Shown: positions 10,455-22,735, numbered from the stretch's first letter. The stretch is 64,000 bases of DNA from Heligmosomoides polygyrus polygyrus (GCA_947396885.1 OX377203.1:8603298-8667297); one strand, 5' to 3'. The notes: generated by a model from the letters alone, not told the origin. Numbers and translations are program-made.

Positions 10455-13400
10455 TTACCGGTAGAGGCATACAAGTCTGTAATAGGAGTAGAGGGTAAGG
10501 TCGCTATAAATGTGTTTGAGAGCAGAGCATCCGTATCTTGTTCGCGGGTGCTTTTGCGCGGTTGTTTTATCTGGAATGTACGGACGTGAGTTTGCAGATG
10601 CAGGAATCTTCCTGAAAATATAAAGAGTTACCATGTCTTTTGGCATCTGTGAGAAAAGATAGTTGAGGTGCTTCTTATGGAAAGTGGTGTCGGCGTACCA
10701 CCTTAAAAAAGGACTGCAGAGCAATACGTGAAAGGCATAAAGTCAGCGCTGAGAAGTGGATAGCGGTGGAAATTTGAGAGCATCTCGCACCCGTGATGGA
10801 CACGTGAACCCATGATGTGAGTAAATTGGATCCGAAATTTCGTAAAGCATGAATCATAATTACAAAAAAACCTTTAAGCCTTAAATCGTAAATCATAAGA
10901 GATATCTGATTTCTAATGACATAGATTAGAATAAAAAATAGGGAATAGATTCTTTTGTTAGTACATCAATCTTCTACAATATGTGTTAAGTAGATCCCCC
11001 TTTCTATCTGGTTTGTACTCATTCCTTGCCTGATTTCCTCTATCCTCGGACAAGCCTTCGTACGATGACTCGTTTCTGTAACCGAGGATAACGCTGACTA
11101 CTGGCTGATCTGTGGCTTGAGCTTTCACCATGTATCTATCAGTAGCTCACCACCTTCGGTCTGCCGTCTCGGCATAATTAGGCCAGCTGTGCAGAATCAG
11201 AATTTGTATCTTCCTGTCGTTTCTCCAGTTACCCCTCAGGTTGCCTTCTTCAGTTGTCTGCCCGATATTTTCGTCTATTTTCTTCATTTATTCGTTCCTG
11301 TAAAATACAAAGCTATTAAAAATAAAGTTTAATTGCCTAAGTTTGGAGTGTATGAGCCCAAGAGGCTAATAACGGTAGTTCAAACTTGGTTCCGTGCGAA
11401 ACTAAAAGACCCGCTTGGCATTATCAAATGTTAGTATAAATGGCACCATATTCTACGCTTCCCTGCTAATGGTAACTAAGACAACCCGATATTTATTTTT
11501 ACAATGTTATTTTCAGCTTAAGCTGATTAGATTTTTTAGCCAGATGGATACCTATCAGTTTAGTTAAATACGTTCCAAACCAAGCTCGACACTTTTTGAG
11601 AAAGCTTGAAAATTCTTGAGTTAAAAACTTTAGCCTATACAAATTGTTGGGATAGTGACCAGATAAATAGTACAATCTTAAAGTTCGCGTCCTTTTAGAT
11701 AGCTTTTAGCTTGCATGCACATCCATTTTAGCAGAACTATCGAACAAGACACTGTTTAAGCCATGGATGAATATAAATATTTATTTATTGAATATTTATT
11801 TAACCGCTGACCAACTCGTCGTAAGCAACATTTGCTCCAGTAATCCAACAAATACCGCATATTAGCTGAGCTTTTTCTCTCTTGGATTTCGAAATATTCC
11901 CAAAAATATTCCCGTGCTACAGATGGTTGAAACCGTACAGTGTGTTTTTGGACATCCTGTGCAATAGAATTATGTTGTTGTTTTTTCAAGTAAATGGAAG
12001 CAAATGGTGTGATATTCTTAAGCGATTTGGAGGGCGCTGACTATGACTTGTTAGAATTCAAAAGTTTTGTTAAGGGTCAGGCACACTTCGCTGCCCCTGC
12101 TGCGGCAGCAATGGTTACGGATAGTATCGACATGCTGACTCTTTTGCCGCGCAGCAATCTGCCGCAGCATAGCCGCACCTGTGAGCACGCTTTGCTGCGG
12201 CGGCGGGGCCTTTTTGCCGCAACAACAAGAATTGTCGAACGAAAGCCGCTAAAAAGCGCGCACTGCTGTTTGCTGCGCCCATCCTTTGCGAAAGTAGTGT
12301 GCACCCTCTTTCGCTTCTCAAGCAGGGTTTGTGGCCACAGCAAAGTGTGCTCGAGCCTTTAGACTTAAGGTTTGCGAACACATTTGCGGCAAGCGTCGGG
12401 CGGCGAGTAGCAAAACTCGTGGAACGCGCCACCCACACACATTCAAGTATTGCTACGGCTAGCAGCACGGGCAGTGTACTCTACCTAGTCGAGACCTACA
12501 GCTGCTATTCGCTTTTCTTCCTTTTGTCTGTGTTCTAGCCGATGCCTACCGAGGTCGGCTAGAGCGCAGACAGAACGTTGCGGCTGCAATAATTATGTAA
12601 ATCATCCCTCGCTTGCCGCCGGCGGCGAGCTCAGCGTTCCCGCCCTATGGTTAAGGATACGTCGCTTTGCCACAAAAGTGTGTGGAGGCCTTTAGACATT
12701 GTAGGAAATGGCAAGGTGCTATGAGAGGACACTCTAAAACTCGTCCTTATAAATCAAGTCGTGTCATGTCATGTATACCTCCGTTGCTGTCGGATCAAGG
12801 ATGACATTTATGAAAATGTTATCAATTTTTATTTAACATTAATTAATTATATTTCTACCGCAGGAAAAGAAATGTGAAGAAAGGCGTAAGGTCGGTCGTC
12901 GCCCTATTGGTCGTTTCATTAGAGTGCCTGCTAACGGTAAAAAAAAAGTTCGGAGCCTACTGCTGAGTGTAATTAACATAGTTCACAGCGAATGAAATGA
13001 ATATGTATGAAAATTCTCACGTCTGCCTGGAGTATTTGCAGTAAGTCGTTGAATTGGTATGAAGAGGTGGTTCAGTGTAGTCAATCAGATCGTGCCTTGC
13101 CGTTGCAACTGCTTCCCCAAGAATGTTGCAGTCCAACGTCTGCAAATTAAGCTGAACCTTTAACTCTTTAAAAACATCACTTCAAGGAGCTTCTAATCGG
13201 GCCAATATGAAGGTACGTCCTCCAAAACTACTTCTGAGAATCAATCTTCCATGGCTAATTTTCCATAATTTTAATGGAGGCGTTGTGAAGAAGCGGTGTT
13301 GTTTTTGCAAAGATATGGTTGGCTGGGTGGAATTCGTTTCAGGACCAGATTCTAGGGATAAAGAGCGGAAGTTCTAGAAGCCAGTTATTCTTTTTTACAG

Positions 13401-15174
13401 ATGAAACCCATATTGCATCCATCATCGTTTGCGCGTGTAGCGCTGTAGGACTTCGTGTTCGCTGACGATAGTGCTATCTTTGCAGACACTGATGCAGAGG
13501 CAAGGGATAAAGGATAAAAAGGATTTTTTAAAGGATATTCTTCGAGAAATCGCCGCTATTGCTCTTCCATACGGATTAACTATAGGCGCTGAAAAGACAA
13601 AGGCGCTCGCAACCGATGGCTCACCATGCACACTCTTCTTGGACAACTCACAGATCGAACGAGTCGCGGAGTTTAAGTACCTCGGCTCTATAGTGCAGCA
13701 GAACAAAGTCTCATGCACCACGAAAATCCACAGCAGAATTGGCAAGGCTGCGATGACCTTCGGCTCACTAACCTGGTGTCTATGGAGTAGACAAACGTGT
13801 CGCTCGCAACAAAAATGCGCGTATTTCGATCCACTGTAATGCCAGTATTGCTTTATGGTGCGGAAACATGGAAACTTCTAAAAGCAGATTTGCAGAACCT
13901 TGATGTCTTCCACATGAGGTGCCTCAGACGTACACTAAACGTCTCAATTCGTGATCGGATTAAAAAACAACAAGTCCTGCTGCAGCAAGACCACTGTCGG
14001 ATGCGAAATCCGTACACGCAGGCTACGGTGGTTTGGACATGTAAGTCGAATGGCAGCTCAACGAATACCCAACAAATTGCTGCGAAGAATCAGACCGAGT
14101 GAATGGAGTCCAGGAGGAAGTCCAGCGAGCTGCACCAAAGAAGAAGTGGATAAAACAAATACAAGACGACTTGAGTAAACGAGGATTGTGTTTAGAGCGC
14201 GGAAGTGAAATGCTCTGGATCGTCTGGCATGGCAAAACTTTGTCCGTGACCCTCACCACTCCATGGCACCCACAGCGATGTTATTGGCTACGAGGACGCC
14301 CTCAAACCTGACGCCCGCTAATGGGGAGTAAGTAAGTAAGCGCTGTAGAAGGATGTGCCGGCTGTCGCGTGCACCCGATACCATGTTGCTGGATCGGATT
14401 TCCCGCCCATGATAACCAAGCCTTCCATCGCTTTGGGGTCGGTGAATTGCTGTCAGACTTGTCTTGGACGGATCTTCATCGGCTGGCCACCGCAAGTCAT
14501 TGCATGACCAAATATGCATTCAAATCGCCACCATGGCATCACGTAGAAGTAAAATACGTATCTAAAATGAATTGAGTAACACCATCCTTTATCCTTTATC
14601 CTTTTTACTCACAGCCACTGAACCTCTCCATTTCTTCTCCTCTCCATTTTCTACGCACATATAAATGCTAACGGAGATCGTTCTATTAGCCGGATCCCTC
14701 CCTTTTCCGAGCTCTTAAACTAACATTTTTAAACAAAAAAAATCGGAATATTGAGCTCGGTGACACCTAATCCGTTCTATGCATGTCGCGAATTTTTTCA
14801 TAAAGTGCTTTAAGCCAAAGCGCAGATCGTGTCTACATTGTGCCCAGCTCCCCTAGCCAAATTTTCCAATCCCAGTAAATCTGGTCTTTACCCGGTCTCG
14901 TTAAGCCAAAACTTACTAGATTCATGTCCTTGTGGAACTCTTCTATAATTGGAATTTGCCAATCTCCTGTTGGGCCACATGTTGCTGAAACCGATCATTT
15001 TTGCTAAGGGCGTCATTGTTGCTTGAATCGCTGCTTCTAAATACTTACTACTGGATACTGTATTGACGTTTGACCAGAGGATCAATAGTATCTGAAAAAT
15101 TAATACGTAGCGTAAAAAATTAAAACCTTTGAAAAATCTCTAAAACATTGACTGACAGTGAGGATGCAGCGCAT
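10455..15174 (-). CDS. gene B: small secreted-protein family member, six exons, frame problem in exon 6
   Basis: Minus-strand exons are 15174-15157 (18 nt, MRCILT), 15091-15049 (43), 14984-14917 (68), 13139-13021 (119), 10701-10632 (70) and 10570-10455 (116). Phases are 0,1,0,2,0. Exon 1 uses a GTCAGT donor. Exons 1-2 form a signal peptide (ILLILWSNVNT). Exon 3 carries CGPTGDWQIP and ends FHKDMNL. Exon 4 carries TLDCNILGEAV and the sequon in HTNSTTYCKYSRQ. Exon 5 ends SQMPKDM. Exon 6 has TRYGCSALK and ends VCLYR then TAA. Exon 6 is one base short for the spliced frame, whereas reading through the 61-nt intron 5 keeps it open. Five mature cysteines, like gene E. Intron 3 holds a LINE fragment. 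Function unknown. Confidence 0.75.
10902..12069. other. intron 4 of gene B, AT-rich, no feature recognised
   Basis: Mostly unique AT-rich sequence without inverted ends or coding motifs. Open frames at 11117-11332 and 11756-11989 show no homology I can name. Confidence 0.4.
12073..12358. repeat. Harbinger-like MITE (TTA target)
   Basis: TTA flanks at 12070-12072 and 12359-12361. The ends are AGGGTCAGGCACACTTCGCTG on the left and, as reverse complement, AGGCTCGAGCACACTTTGCTG on the right. The interior is GC-rich and palindromic, and the overlapping frames on both strands are therefore spurious. A related single end, with CCACAAAAGTGTGTGGAGGC, lies at 12655-12698. Confidence 0.65.
13395..14340 (+). 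pseudogene. 5'-truncated LINE, reverse-transcriptase C-terminal half
   Basis: The catalytic FADD is at 13458-13469. It is followed by GLTIGAEKTKALATDG, AEFKYLGSIVQQ, VLLYGAETWKLL and RRLRWFGHVSRM in successive frames, ending with a TAAG tandem tail at 14329-14340. It was inserted antisense in intron 3 of gene B. This is a different LINE family from the 2.5-6.1 kb copy, judged by motif wording and tail. Frameshifts at about 13500, 13800 and 14000 make it inactive. Confidence 0.8.
14341..14916. other. intron 3 of gene B beyond the LINE, no feature recognised
   Basis: No coding or inverted-repeat structure was recognised. A CCTTTATCCTTTATCC microrepeat lies at about 14585. Confidence 0.4.
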
Positions 15175-15960
15175 TCTCTGAGAGACGATAGATAGATGGA
15201 CGATATGTACACTAGGCAAGCTTCGATTAGCAGCAGCACAAGAGATCTCTATTATATGCGACAGAAACTCGTTTTGCTGTTGTTCAAATATGGAAACACA
15301 ATAGATAAATATCGAATTGTTCGCTATTCCAATAACAGTTACTACAATGAAACAGAGATATTGGATGAGAAAAGCGTGTGCTCTGTCTCATGAACCCCTA
15401 TTCGTTCACCATTGTGGCACTAGCTGGATATTGCGACTGCTCAATACAGTTGGGAGCGCTGTGACATAAAGTGCAAGTTCGTAGAACAAATCTGTTTACT
15501 GTTAGTGATATCATTGCATTATTATTGCCACTGTTATTGCGTTATGTTTTATGCTATTATAACATCTCAGGATTTTGAAGATTCTCTATTTATTGATCTG
15601 CACCTCATTCTATTGTATTTATAAAATTGAAACCGTCTTCTCGGCTCTTAGGATGTTTCTGTTCGCATCCAACCTATTGCGCCAGGCAGGATTTAAGCCC
15701 GCACCCACTGCTTTCTGGGTGGAACGATAGCCCACTTCAGCACCAGCGATGTTTAGTCGAACTCAACATCCTCAACATCCTGACTGCAGTGATGAGACAG
15801 CACTTACTCGATATCGGGATGAGCTATCCGGTGAATTCAGTATGGAACTGAGGGTAAAACTCTTGTCAGTAATAATTTTGGAGTTAAATAATGTATTAAA
15901 GCTAGATAAGTGTCAGCAAAGTTTGTAGTACTGCTGTTCCGAGGTTGTTAGCTGGAACTT
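15175..15960. other. upstream region of gene B, no gene seen
   Basis: AT-rich. The TTTAAAAGCTGC promoter block of genes C, D and F is not present here. Open frames at 15196-15393 and 15627-15851 have no recognisable content. Confidence 0.4.
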
Positions 15961-15961
15961 T

Positions 15962-16001
15962 ATCGGCCTGACGTTTCGATCGTCTCGTCGTTTTCAGATC
16001 C
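15962..16001 (-). ncRNA. degenerate hammerhead-like motif of a Penelope-like element
   Basis: The minus strand reads CTGAAAA (15997-15991), a short arm, GAAAC, GTC, AG: the order of the hammerhead core. Stem II is poorly paired and stem I is imperfect, so it is probably a decayed copy. It lies downstream of the minus-strand GIY-YIG remnant, where Penelope-like elements carry such ribozymes. Confidence 0.35.
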
Positions 16002-16191
16002 TGAAAATGGTTCGACGCTTTATGTATGCAACCTACACGGCCAAGAGCCCCACCCAAGCTGGCGTTTCCGACCTAGTGCCGGAACACAATGCGAAAACCC
16101 GAAGGGTGAAGACGAACTCACACGATGCTCCACCGCCTGAGTGTAGCGACTGCGCTACCACTCTTCGTTAGTGAGAGCAGTAGCGAATGAG

Positions 16192-16795
16192 TTATACTGC
16201 CCGGTCGTCATACATTAGTAGTGTTGGAGGCAGCACGTTGCTCCTTTCGAGTTCGTAGTGTGGTGCAAACGGTGCGTGGTCATTCGTTAATGACAAACAC
16301 TCATTCCGGGTGTTCATTCTTTGGATTTCTGAAAGAAATCCAGAACGCATCGAGCGTTTTCCCAGAGCAAATCTCTGTGTTATGCGCCAAGATCGTAAAT
16401 CTAACATCAAAATCATCGCCGTGGTGCCGTTCGACCCTATGTTTGCCGAGTGAAGTTGATATGTTACAACGTCTTTTAACACATATATGTTCTTTAATGC
16501 GAATATATAGAGGTCTCCCGATTTTTCCTTTATATGTGCTACTACAAGTCCCGCTCTCAATCTGATAAATCATTCCGCTTTTCGCGCATTTTCCAATTTT
16601 AGAGTGGAGACAAATAACATAATCATCTGAAAGGCACTGCTTATCGTAGCTTCTATTCCGTACCAACTGTCTTCTAATGTTGTTGCTGTGAATGCTGACT
16701 AGAGCGACATCATCTTGCAGGCCTTCATGGAAAACACATTTTCGAAATGCAGCAGTGAATGCGTCAAAGATAAAGGAAAGACATAAGGGAACCAT
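16192..16795 (-). pseudogene. Penelope-like element, GIY-YIG endonuclease remnant
   Basis: Two overlapping minus frames together show GMIYQIESGTCSSTYKGKIG followed by RPLYIRIKEH, FTILAHNTEICSGKTLDAFW and a short C-terminal tail, the pattern of the endonuclease of Penelope-like retroelements. The first part of the GIY block is altered (IYQI, TYKG) and a frameshift lies near 16310. Sequence further upstream, at 16800-17238, may hold decayed RT but shows no clear motif. Confidence 0.65.
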
Positions 16796-17438
16796 GTTCT
16801 GGTGGCGTGTAACATATCACTAACTACTAAGCGACAACAAGAAACATCGTACTTCATGCCTCCTCCGCACACCCAGCCTCTGTTGAATGAGCTATTATTA
16901 AAGCATGGTCAGAACAGTGGCCGATGTGAGTAAAGGAGAAGTAAAACGACAAGGTCCTTGCAGTTAGCTTCGAAAATTGCAGTTGACAACGACTATTCAC
17001 TACCACTTCAATGCACAGAAAGACGAACGGGGTACCGATATGTTTTTGAGGTTTGCTAAATAAGTGATTTTCTTTTTGGATTGCCATTAGGTAGTGTCGG
17101 TTTGCCTTCTAATCTTCCGAATTCTCTTAGGAGCGAATCAGTATAATAATTACCTATCCTTTTCGGCGTAATAATTTTAGGAGTCGCTCCTGTTTTATCG
17201 TCTAAGGGCAGGATCGAAACGGTTGCAAGCCATTCCACTTTCTTATTCTTTTTACTAATCCTTCCTGTTGTTTATCCTGTTTTATTTAGTTGTGCTTTAT
17301 TATTAGTCGCCTATCCTGACTTTTGACTAACTCATAACAAGTGCAGTTAGATGCACAAATACCCATAGCAGGTGTGCTTCAAAAAACGCTGCGGTAATTT
17401 GTAGATGCTGAGAATTTTCAGCGGATTCACATAGATCA

Positions 17439-17846
17439 TGTCGTGACCGCGCATGCCAACGGGGGTCTTGGTGCGGAGCCGCCAGTGCCACCAGCGCACG
17501 GGGGGGGGGGCGTGTCGGCTCTATAAAAGCCGCCACCCGGCGCCTCCGGGGCACTTGCTCGGCAGTCGTCTCCCCCGGACTCTTCTCCACCTCAAGGACG
17601 CAGTCGTCTCCTCCAGCTCCGCACCACTCCGAGGACGAGCTCTCCCCGCGGATGCCTCAGAACCCAACTCACGCGCCGGCCCTACAATGTCTGGCACTCG
17701 TGACTAAGGCAACGAATAACGTGATGTAGTTGTAGCCAATAAATGTAGTTCCAGCAATCACATACTCACACTCACATACACTCACACACATATACACATT
17801 CGTAGACTTAGCAAGTCACAGCTAGAATCACCATAGATTCTAGACA
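17439..17846 (+). mobile_element. solo LTR with 5-bp target duplication GATCA
   Basis: The 408-bp segment begins TGTCGTGACC and ends CTAGACA, and is flanked by GATCA at 17434-17438 and 17847-17851. It has a TATA box (CTATAAAAGCC near 17520) and an AATAAA at 17739, followed by a CACACT-rich stretch. No internal retroelement sequence adjoins it. The start TGTCGTGAC and the GATC target match the 57.5-kb solo LTR. Confidence 0.8.
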
Positions 17847-17875
17847 GATCAGGCGTGAAGGCCTAATGTTCCTTA

Positions 17876-18107
17876 ACGGCCTCCGCATACTTTGGCAACG
17901 CCGCGGCCCTACCCTTAACCGTAGGGAAGAGAAGCAGATCTCGCCGCCGGTGGCGAGCGATGACGAGCGATGCCATGTTTCATGTTGGGCGACGACGCCG
18001 CGCAGACAGGAAACGGGAAAGCGAAGAGCAGCAGTAGGACCGGACTAGAAAGGACAGTATCACTGCCACCCTTCACCCGCCGCTTGCCGCAAAAGTGTGA
18101 AGTCACT
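17876..18107. repeat. Harbinger-like MITE (TTA target)
   Basis: TTA flanks at 17873-17875 and 18108-18110. The inverted ends are ACGGCCTCCGCATACTTTGG and CCGCAAAAGTGTGAAGTCACT. The GC-rich core resembles 12600-12640 (CGCCGCCGGTGGCGAGC). Confidence 0.55.
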
Positions 18108-18110
18108 TTA

Positions 18111-19170
18111 GTCATGTAGAGATGTCAATAACAGATGAGAAGTCAATTCTGTAGAAAGCCCACTACCTGCGTTTTCACCCAGATCTGTCGATGCCTTGTG
18201 GTCAATAACAGACAGTCGTGCTATGCACTAGTTATAAAAGAAGGATCAAGCTGAACCTAGGCTGCTTGTTCCCCTTCCCATTCACCAGCCTGTGGCGTTC
18301 AGCTCCCGTCTGACTTGCTGCGCTTTCTCTGGGCCGCCTTAGGCGATCCCTTCTCCCATCCCCCGTTAGTTTCCCACCCCCTTATCCCACACCCATGTAC
18401 ATATTGTCTAATAATGTTATTGATAAAATGTTGTCATAAAGGTATTTATTGTAACGTTCACATGGTCAAGAATTTATTGTAGGGGAACGATTTCTGCTGG
18501 TCGGTTACGGCTTCTGTGTAAACGGGAGTTAGAACGGTCGAGTATAAGGGGTTACAGTCACCATATGTTTTTGAATTTTAGAAACGGTAAAGACACTGAG
18601 AGCTCAATCCTTATTAGCTTGTACAATACATATGTCGTACCAATATTGGAATGTCAGGTTTGAAGCCCATTTACAAAAAAAAATCCAATCCCAGCTTGAA
18701 AAGGTGCCAAAAACGTTTACAAAAGTTTTGATTTATGCGGCCCTCAACCCCAAAGGTGTCGTGGAGCAGTATGCTTGCGTACCCGGATATCTCCTCTACG
18801 ATGAGCGGCGCACCCCTTGCTCCGATCCCTTCTGATGGCGGTTAGTGAACGCCTTTCCGCCGTTTTTTCAGCCGATTTCGGTAGGTTACACTCCGTTTAG
18901 ATAACTGAGGGTAGTCGGATCAGAGTCATCGATTTCGCTCAAACTTCGGCTTAGAGGGAGGGGAGGGTATTCGGGCGTTGATCACGAATCTGTCGTTATT
19001 TTTGAAAATTTCGACCGAACAGTAGAAAAAGTAGTGCTCATCTGTCCATACCTTACACAATCGATCGAAATACTAAAAACGCACGTCAAGTTCATAATCA
19101 GCACCACAAGCAATCGCTGAGACTCAAAGTTAGACGAAGTTTGTGTTAGTACGTTAGGCACCCTTAGATT
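18111..19170. other. intergenic; partial MITE with GATCACGAATCTG
   Basis: An end related to the 58.56-kb MITE (GTTGATCACGAATCTG) lies near 18977. The 67-codon frame at 18632-18835 is unrecognised. Nothing else supported. Confidence 0.4.
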
Positions 19171-19174
19171 ACGG

Positions 19175-19526
19175 TAGTGTGCCGCCGCCGCGCCTTCGAT
19201 CACGGTATGGGAGATTCTTTCGAGAATGCCTAAGGGGTTTCGTAGGCGTCCAACCACTGTCCGGGTTTCCTGTTGTCATACAGAATCCACTTTGCATCAC
19301 ATGTGATGATTTGATCCAAAACCGGGTCAGTTTGTTGCGTAAAATAGAGAAGAACAAATCTTTTGGGGCACCCACTTCTCCAGCATTTTCACCTTTCCGA
19401 GGCGTTTCAAAGCATCCGCAACCGCAGTTCTACTGACGTCTTGATCTTCCGCGATGCCGTAAACTGCAGGATCGGTTCAGCTTCCACCAGCTCGTCGTCC
19501 AGGACTGCTCTAGGTCGATCGCTAGG
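19175..19526 (-). pseudogene. mariner transposase, middle segment (left piece of a split copy)
   Basis: Minus-strand frames read RPRAVLDDELVEAEPILQF and then ITCDAKWILYDNRKPGQWLD, the pattern around the first catalytic Asp of DD34D mariners, with frame changes. The preceding N-terminal part of the same protein is 3.7 kb away at 23205-23380. The intervening element was therefore inserted into this mariner. Confidence 0.65.
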
Positions 19527-19599
19527 CCTATGGTATACTCCCGCGTCGCTCCAGCGACGGGCGCGGGGCAACTGTCAACGGCGCGCCCTCGCTGCAGTC

Positions 19600-19945
19600 T
19601 CAGAAAATTCTGAACAAGTTACTTGCAAGCTGCAGCGAGTAATTGATTGCCTCAAGTAAGTCATTTGTAAGTTGCTGCAGGCTAGCACAACGTCGCATGT
19701 AAGTTGGACGAAAACTCCTGCTAGTCATTCGAAACCTGCTGCAAGCTAACAGAAATGTCGCATGTAAGCTGCACGAAGACCCCTGCCAGTCATTCGAAAG
19801 TTGCTGCAAGCTAGCAAAAGATGACCCCTGCTATGTCGCATGTAAGTTACTCGAAGACCTCCGCTAGTCACTCGTAAGCTGCTGCAAGCTAGCACAAGAT
19901 GACCCCTGCTATGTCGCATGTAAGTTACACGAAGATCTAAACTCG
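19600..19945. repeat. 78-bp tandem repeat
   Basis: GTCGCATGTAAG starts at 19692, 19757, 19835 and 19913, giving spacings of 65, 78 and 78 bp. Each unit contains GCTGCAAGCTAGCA and CACTCG/CATTCG variants. Because 78 is a multiple of three, the minus frame at 19746-19988 stays open with a repeating YMRHSRGH peptide; this is not evidence of a gene. Confidence 0.8.
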
Positions 19946-19987
19946 CACTGAGCTTATATATTAGCACTAGAGCAGATGTGTAACTCA

Positions 19988-20060
19988 AATATAGAGCCCT
20001 TTAAGCTAAATAGATCTATTTAGCCATATATAGGTCTATTTAGCTTAAAGGGCCCTATAT
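19988..20060. repeat. hairpin-forming inverted repeat
   Basis: ATATAGAGCCCTTTAAGCTA on the left pairs with TAGCTTAAAGGGCCCTATAT on the right, arms about 28 bp, loop about 12 bp. Confidence 0.85.
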
Positions 20061-20406
20061 GTAGTAGTCGGAGTAGCCGACTTACTCGAATGTTCCCCCA
20101 TATTAGCCTAATCGATGCGCACTTGTAATTTTTCCGTAAACCTATTCCCAATATTCATGTTTTATTGGGTACAGCACCTCGCAAATTCACAAAAAGAGTC
20201 CTAAGAGTGCTAAGATGCCTTGCCGGTGCCGTACTGGGACCAACCCGCTAAATACTGATTTTAATCATGAATGAAGTATATAACTTGTTGTGAAGAAGAG
20301 AAACGCAACAATAACAGCTACCTATGAAGTTAGTAATCGAACGGGAGGCGCTAGTGTATCCAGAAATTAACACGCCTCAACCACAGTGTATTCAACGACT
20401 GCTCCG

Positions 20407-20570
20407 ATCTTTAGGAAACACCTTGCTGTGTGTGAGCTACTCCTTTCTGATAGAAGGCAAAGTCTTAAACCTAAAGGTTTAAGACTTTGCCTTCTATCAC
20501 ACAGCAAGGTGTCTCCTAAACACAGCAAGGTAATTCACAGCAAGGTTTAGGAAACACCTTGCTGTGTTAA
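20407..20570. repeat. nested palindrome with TTGCTGTG repeats
   Basis: ATAGAAGGCAAAGTCTTAAA and its exact complement flank a short CCTAAAGG centre (about 20451-20499). The outer CACCTTGCTGTG / CACAGCAAGGTG pair extends the stem, and the heptamer CAGCAAG recurs several times to 20570. Confidence 0.85.
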
Positions 20571-20849
20571 ATCGCGCCGTGTGAATTAAAGGATCGCGCC
20601 GTGTGATATGTCGATTGGCGCAATAGTGTTCGCTGGAGGGCGCTGGAGTTCGCTGAAACTCCTCAACCCAGTTCCACGCTGTTTAGCGGAGGGGATAAAA
20701 TGGGAGCTTTGAAGGGAAGTCAGTGGTTCGCAGCGAAAGCTTGATCTCCACGAATTCGCAAGCAAACGACCCATCCATGGTTGTGGGTATCGCTGGGACT
20801 CATCAATTCCACTAACCTTCTCGAAGGCTTAGGAAGGATTCTACGCTTC

Positions 20850-21180
20850 AATGGCCTGGCTGCGCTTCTCGAATGCTAGAGATTCGAAACGTTATCGTGG
20901 TAAAAAGAGCCATACATATAGCGAAACCACCACTGTTACAGATTTTGGTTCACCTTGCAAGAAGAAAACCGAAAGAAGGGTGACCATATTTCTAGCGTGC
21001 ATTCCCATCGCTACTGGCTTGGTTCTCAACAGTTTAGGAACGCCGGTATTGATGCCTCCCGCTACTTGATCGATATTGATGGTTTTCATACTCCTTGGGC
21101 CAGATTTATGAAACGGCCAAAATACCGCCAAACCACCTGACATGACATTCATTACCATCAGGTTTGGCGATATTTTCACC
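20850..21180 (-). pseudogene. possible Tc1/mariner fragment
   Basis: A 95-codon minus frame contains NLMVMNVMSGGLAVFWPFHK, resembling the VMVWGG-type strand of Tc1/mariner transposases, but no catalytic residues are visible. Weak call. Confidence 0.25.
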
Positions 21181-21859
21181 GTGAGAGCGCGGTAAGCGGT
21201 GATGAATCTGGGCCTTGGTTTTTTTATTCAAGACATGGGCCCTAACTACACGGGGAAATACATTGATGAAAACAACATCCAAGGAGTGTGGTGGTTCTGA
21301 GTGTGGTTCTAGTGTAAACTGCGATTAACATGCAATAAAAGTCAAAAAAGAAAAACCCGCTTCGAATACAGTATACACCCTATTACACGTAGGGATGATT
21401 CAGAATGCCTTTAACTTCAACGTTCTTCAACTTCATGTAGAGAAGGAACAGAGGTTGGATATACTTATAGTATAGCAGTGTCAATAAACATCAGGTATTA
21501 GTTATGAACTATCACATGCCGAGTCCTTGAAGCCAAAAACAACTGTCCCCTGTCAGCATGGTGACCCCCCCCCCCCCCCGACGTCGACCAACGGTCGCGC
21601 CGTTGCAATGAATGCCGTCAACAGAGAAGGAAATAGAACTGAATCAACACATAGCCAAAAATATCAGCCGTGGACGACCATTTGTAAAAGTTGAAGTGCC
21701 TGCCCGGCCAGACAACCCCGATCGGGAGGTTCCCGCTCCGGTTTGAACAAACAAGATGACACCGCCCCGGTTTGAACAAGTATGCTGCATGACAGCGCGC
21801 GCACACCGCGAGTGGGGACGCGTGCGTCATGTTTCAAACCAATTGGGCGCGAAACATTA

Positions 21860-22230
21860 GCTTGCACGAAAGCTTCTTGCAAGCTTGCACTTGGAGAAAG
21901 GTTCAAATTCCTGGGTGCAAGCTTGCAAGTAAGTTAACCGCGAGGGATAAGTCGCAAGTAACTTGTTTTGGAGCTCTAAAGGCGCAAGTAACTTGTTAAG
22001 AACTTTCTGCGTATGTTTACCGCGAGACATGAACTTGCAAGTTAGTTAACCGCGAGAGATAGTCGCATGTAACTTATTTTGGCGATCTAAGGGAGCAAGT
22101 AATTGAGGTTAACCTTGCAGGTAAGTCAAACGCGAGAGATTAGTCGCATGTAACTTATTTCGGGCATCTAAGGGCACAAGTAACTTAATTTAGGGCTCAT
22201 AAGGCGCAAGTAACTTGTTCAAAATTTTCT
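21860..22230. repeat. tandem array of GCAAGTAACTTG-type units
   Basis: Units of about 60-70 bp contain TAACCGCGAGAGAT, AGTCGCATGTAACTTATTT and GGCGCAAGTAACTTG in order, repeated four to five times with divergence. It resembles a subterminal or internal satellite of the surrounding element. Confidence 0.65.
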
Positions 22231-22480
22231 GAGGTGGCGGACGGCGCAGTGGGGCGCGGTTGCCGGTTGACGCGCCATCGCTCCCGCGATGCATCGCAGA
22301 GGGGTGTTATACCTCCGCGTCGCGGGAGTGTAACATACTCCCGTGCGACGGGCAGCGATGGTCGCGGAGGAGGGAGCGCTGTCGTGCCCTATTCTATGCA
22401 CTTCAGCTCACTTATTTCGACACTTCATTGGTTCGTGACCATGACTCACCATGACTCATGACTCATTTTGGGTTTTCTCG

Positions 22481-22735
22481 ACGGCTTGAACGACTCGTTT
22501 TTTTGAGGAGGTGTTTTTCGAGGCCGATTTTCTCACTTTTGTGCCGATAGTCGCATTTGTTTCGCCTCTGAATTTCCTCGCCGGCACCGAAATTACATTT
22601 CTGTGCCGGACAAGTCACAGGGAGTTTCTTCTGACATGTCCGGCACAGAAATGTGCCAACTGAACGACTCGTTTTTTGAGGAGGTGTTTTTTGAGGCCGA
22701 TTTTTCTCACTTTTGTGCCGAAACCCTCCTGGCTA
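22481..22735. repeat. direct repeat flanking a strong hairpin
   Basis: TTGAACGACTCGTTTTTTTG...TCACTTTTGTGCCGA at 22484-22550 recurs at 22661-22721. Between them ACATTTCTGTGCCGGACA and its exact complement TGTCCGGCACAGAAATGT (22592-22655) form a hairpin. Confidence 0.8.

Noticed and set aside
19746..19988. 80-codon repeat protein
   Set aside because: It is the translation of a 78-bp tandem repeat whose length is a multiple of three.
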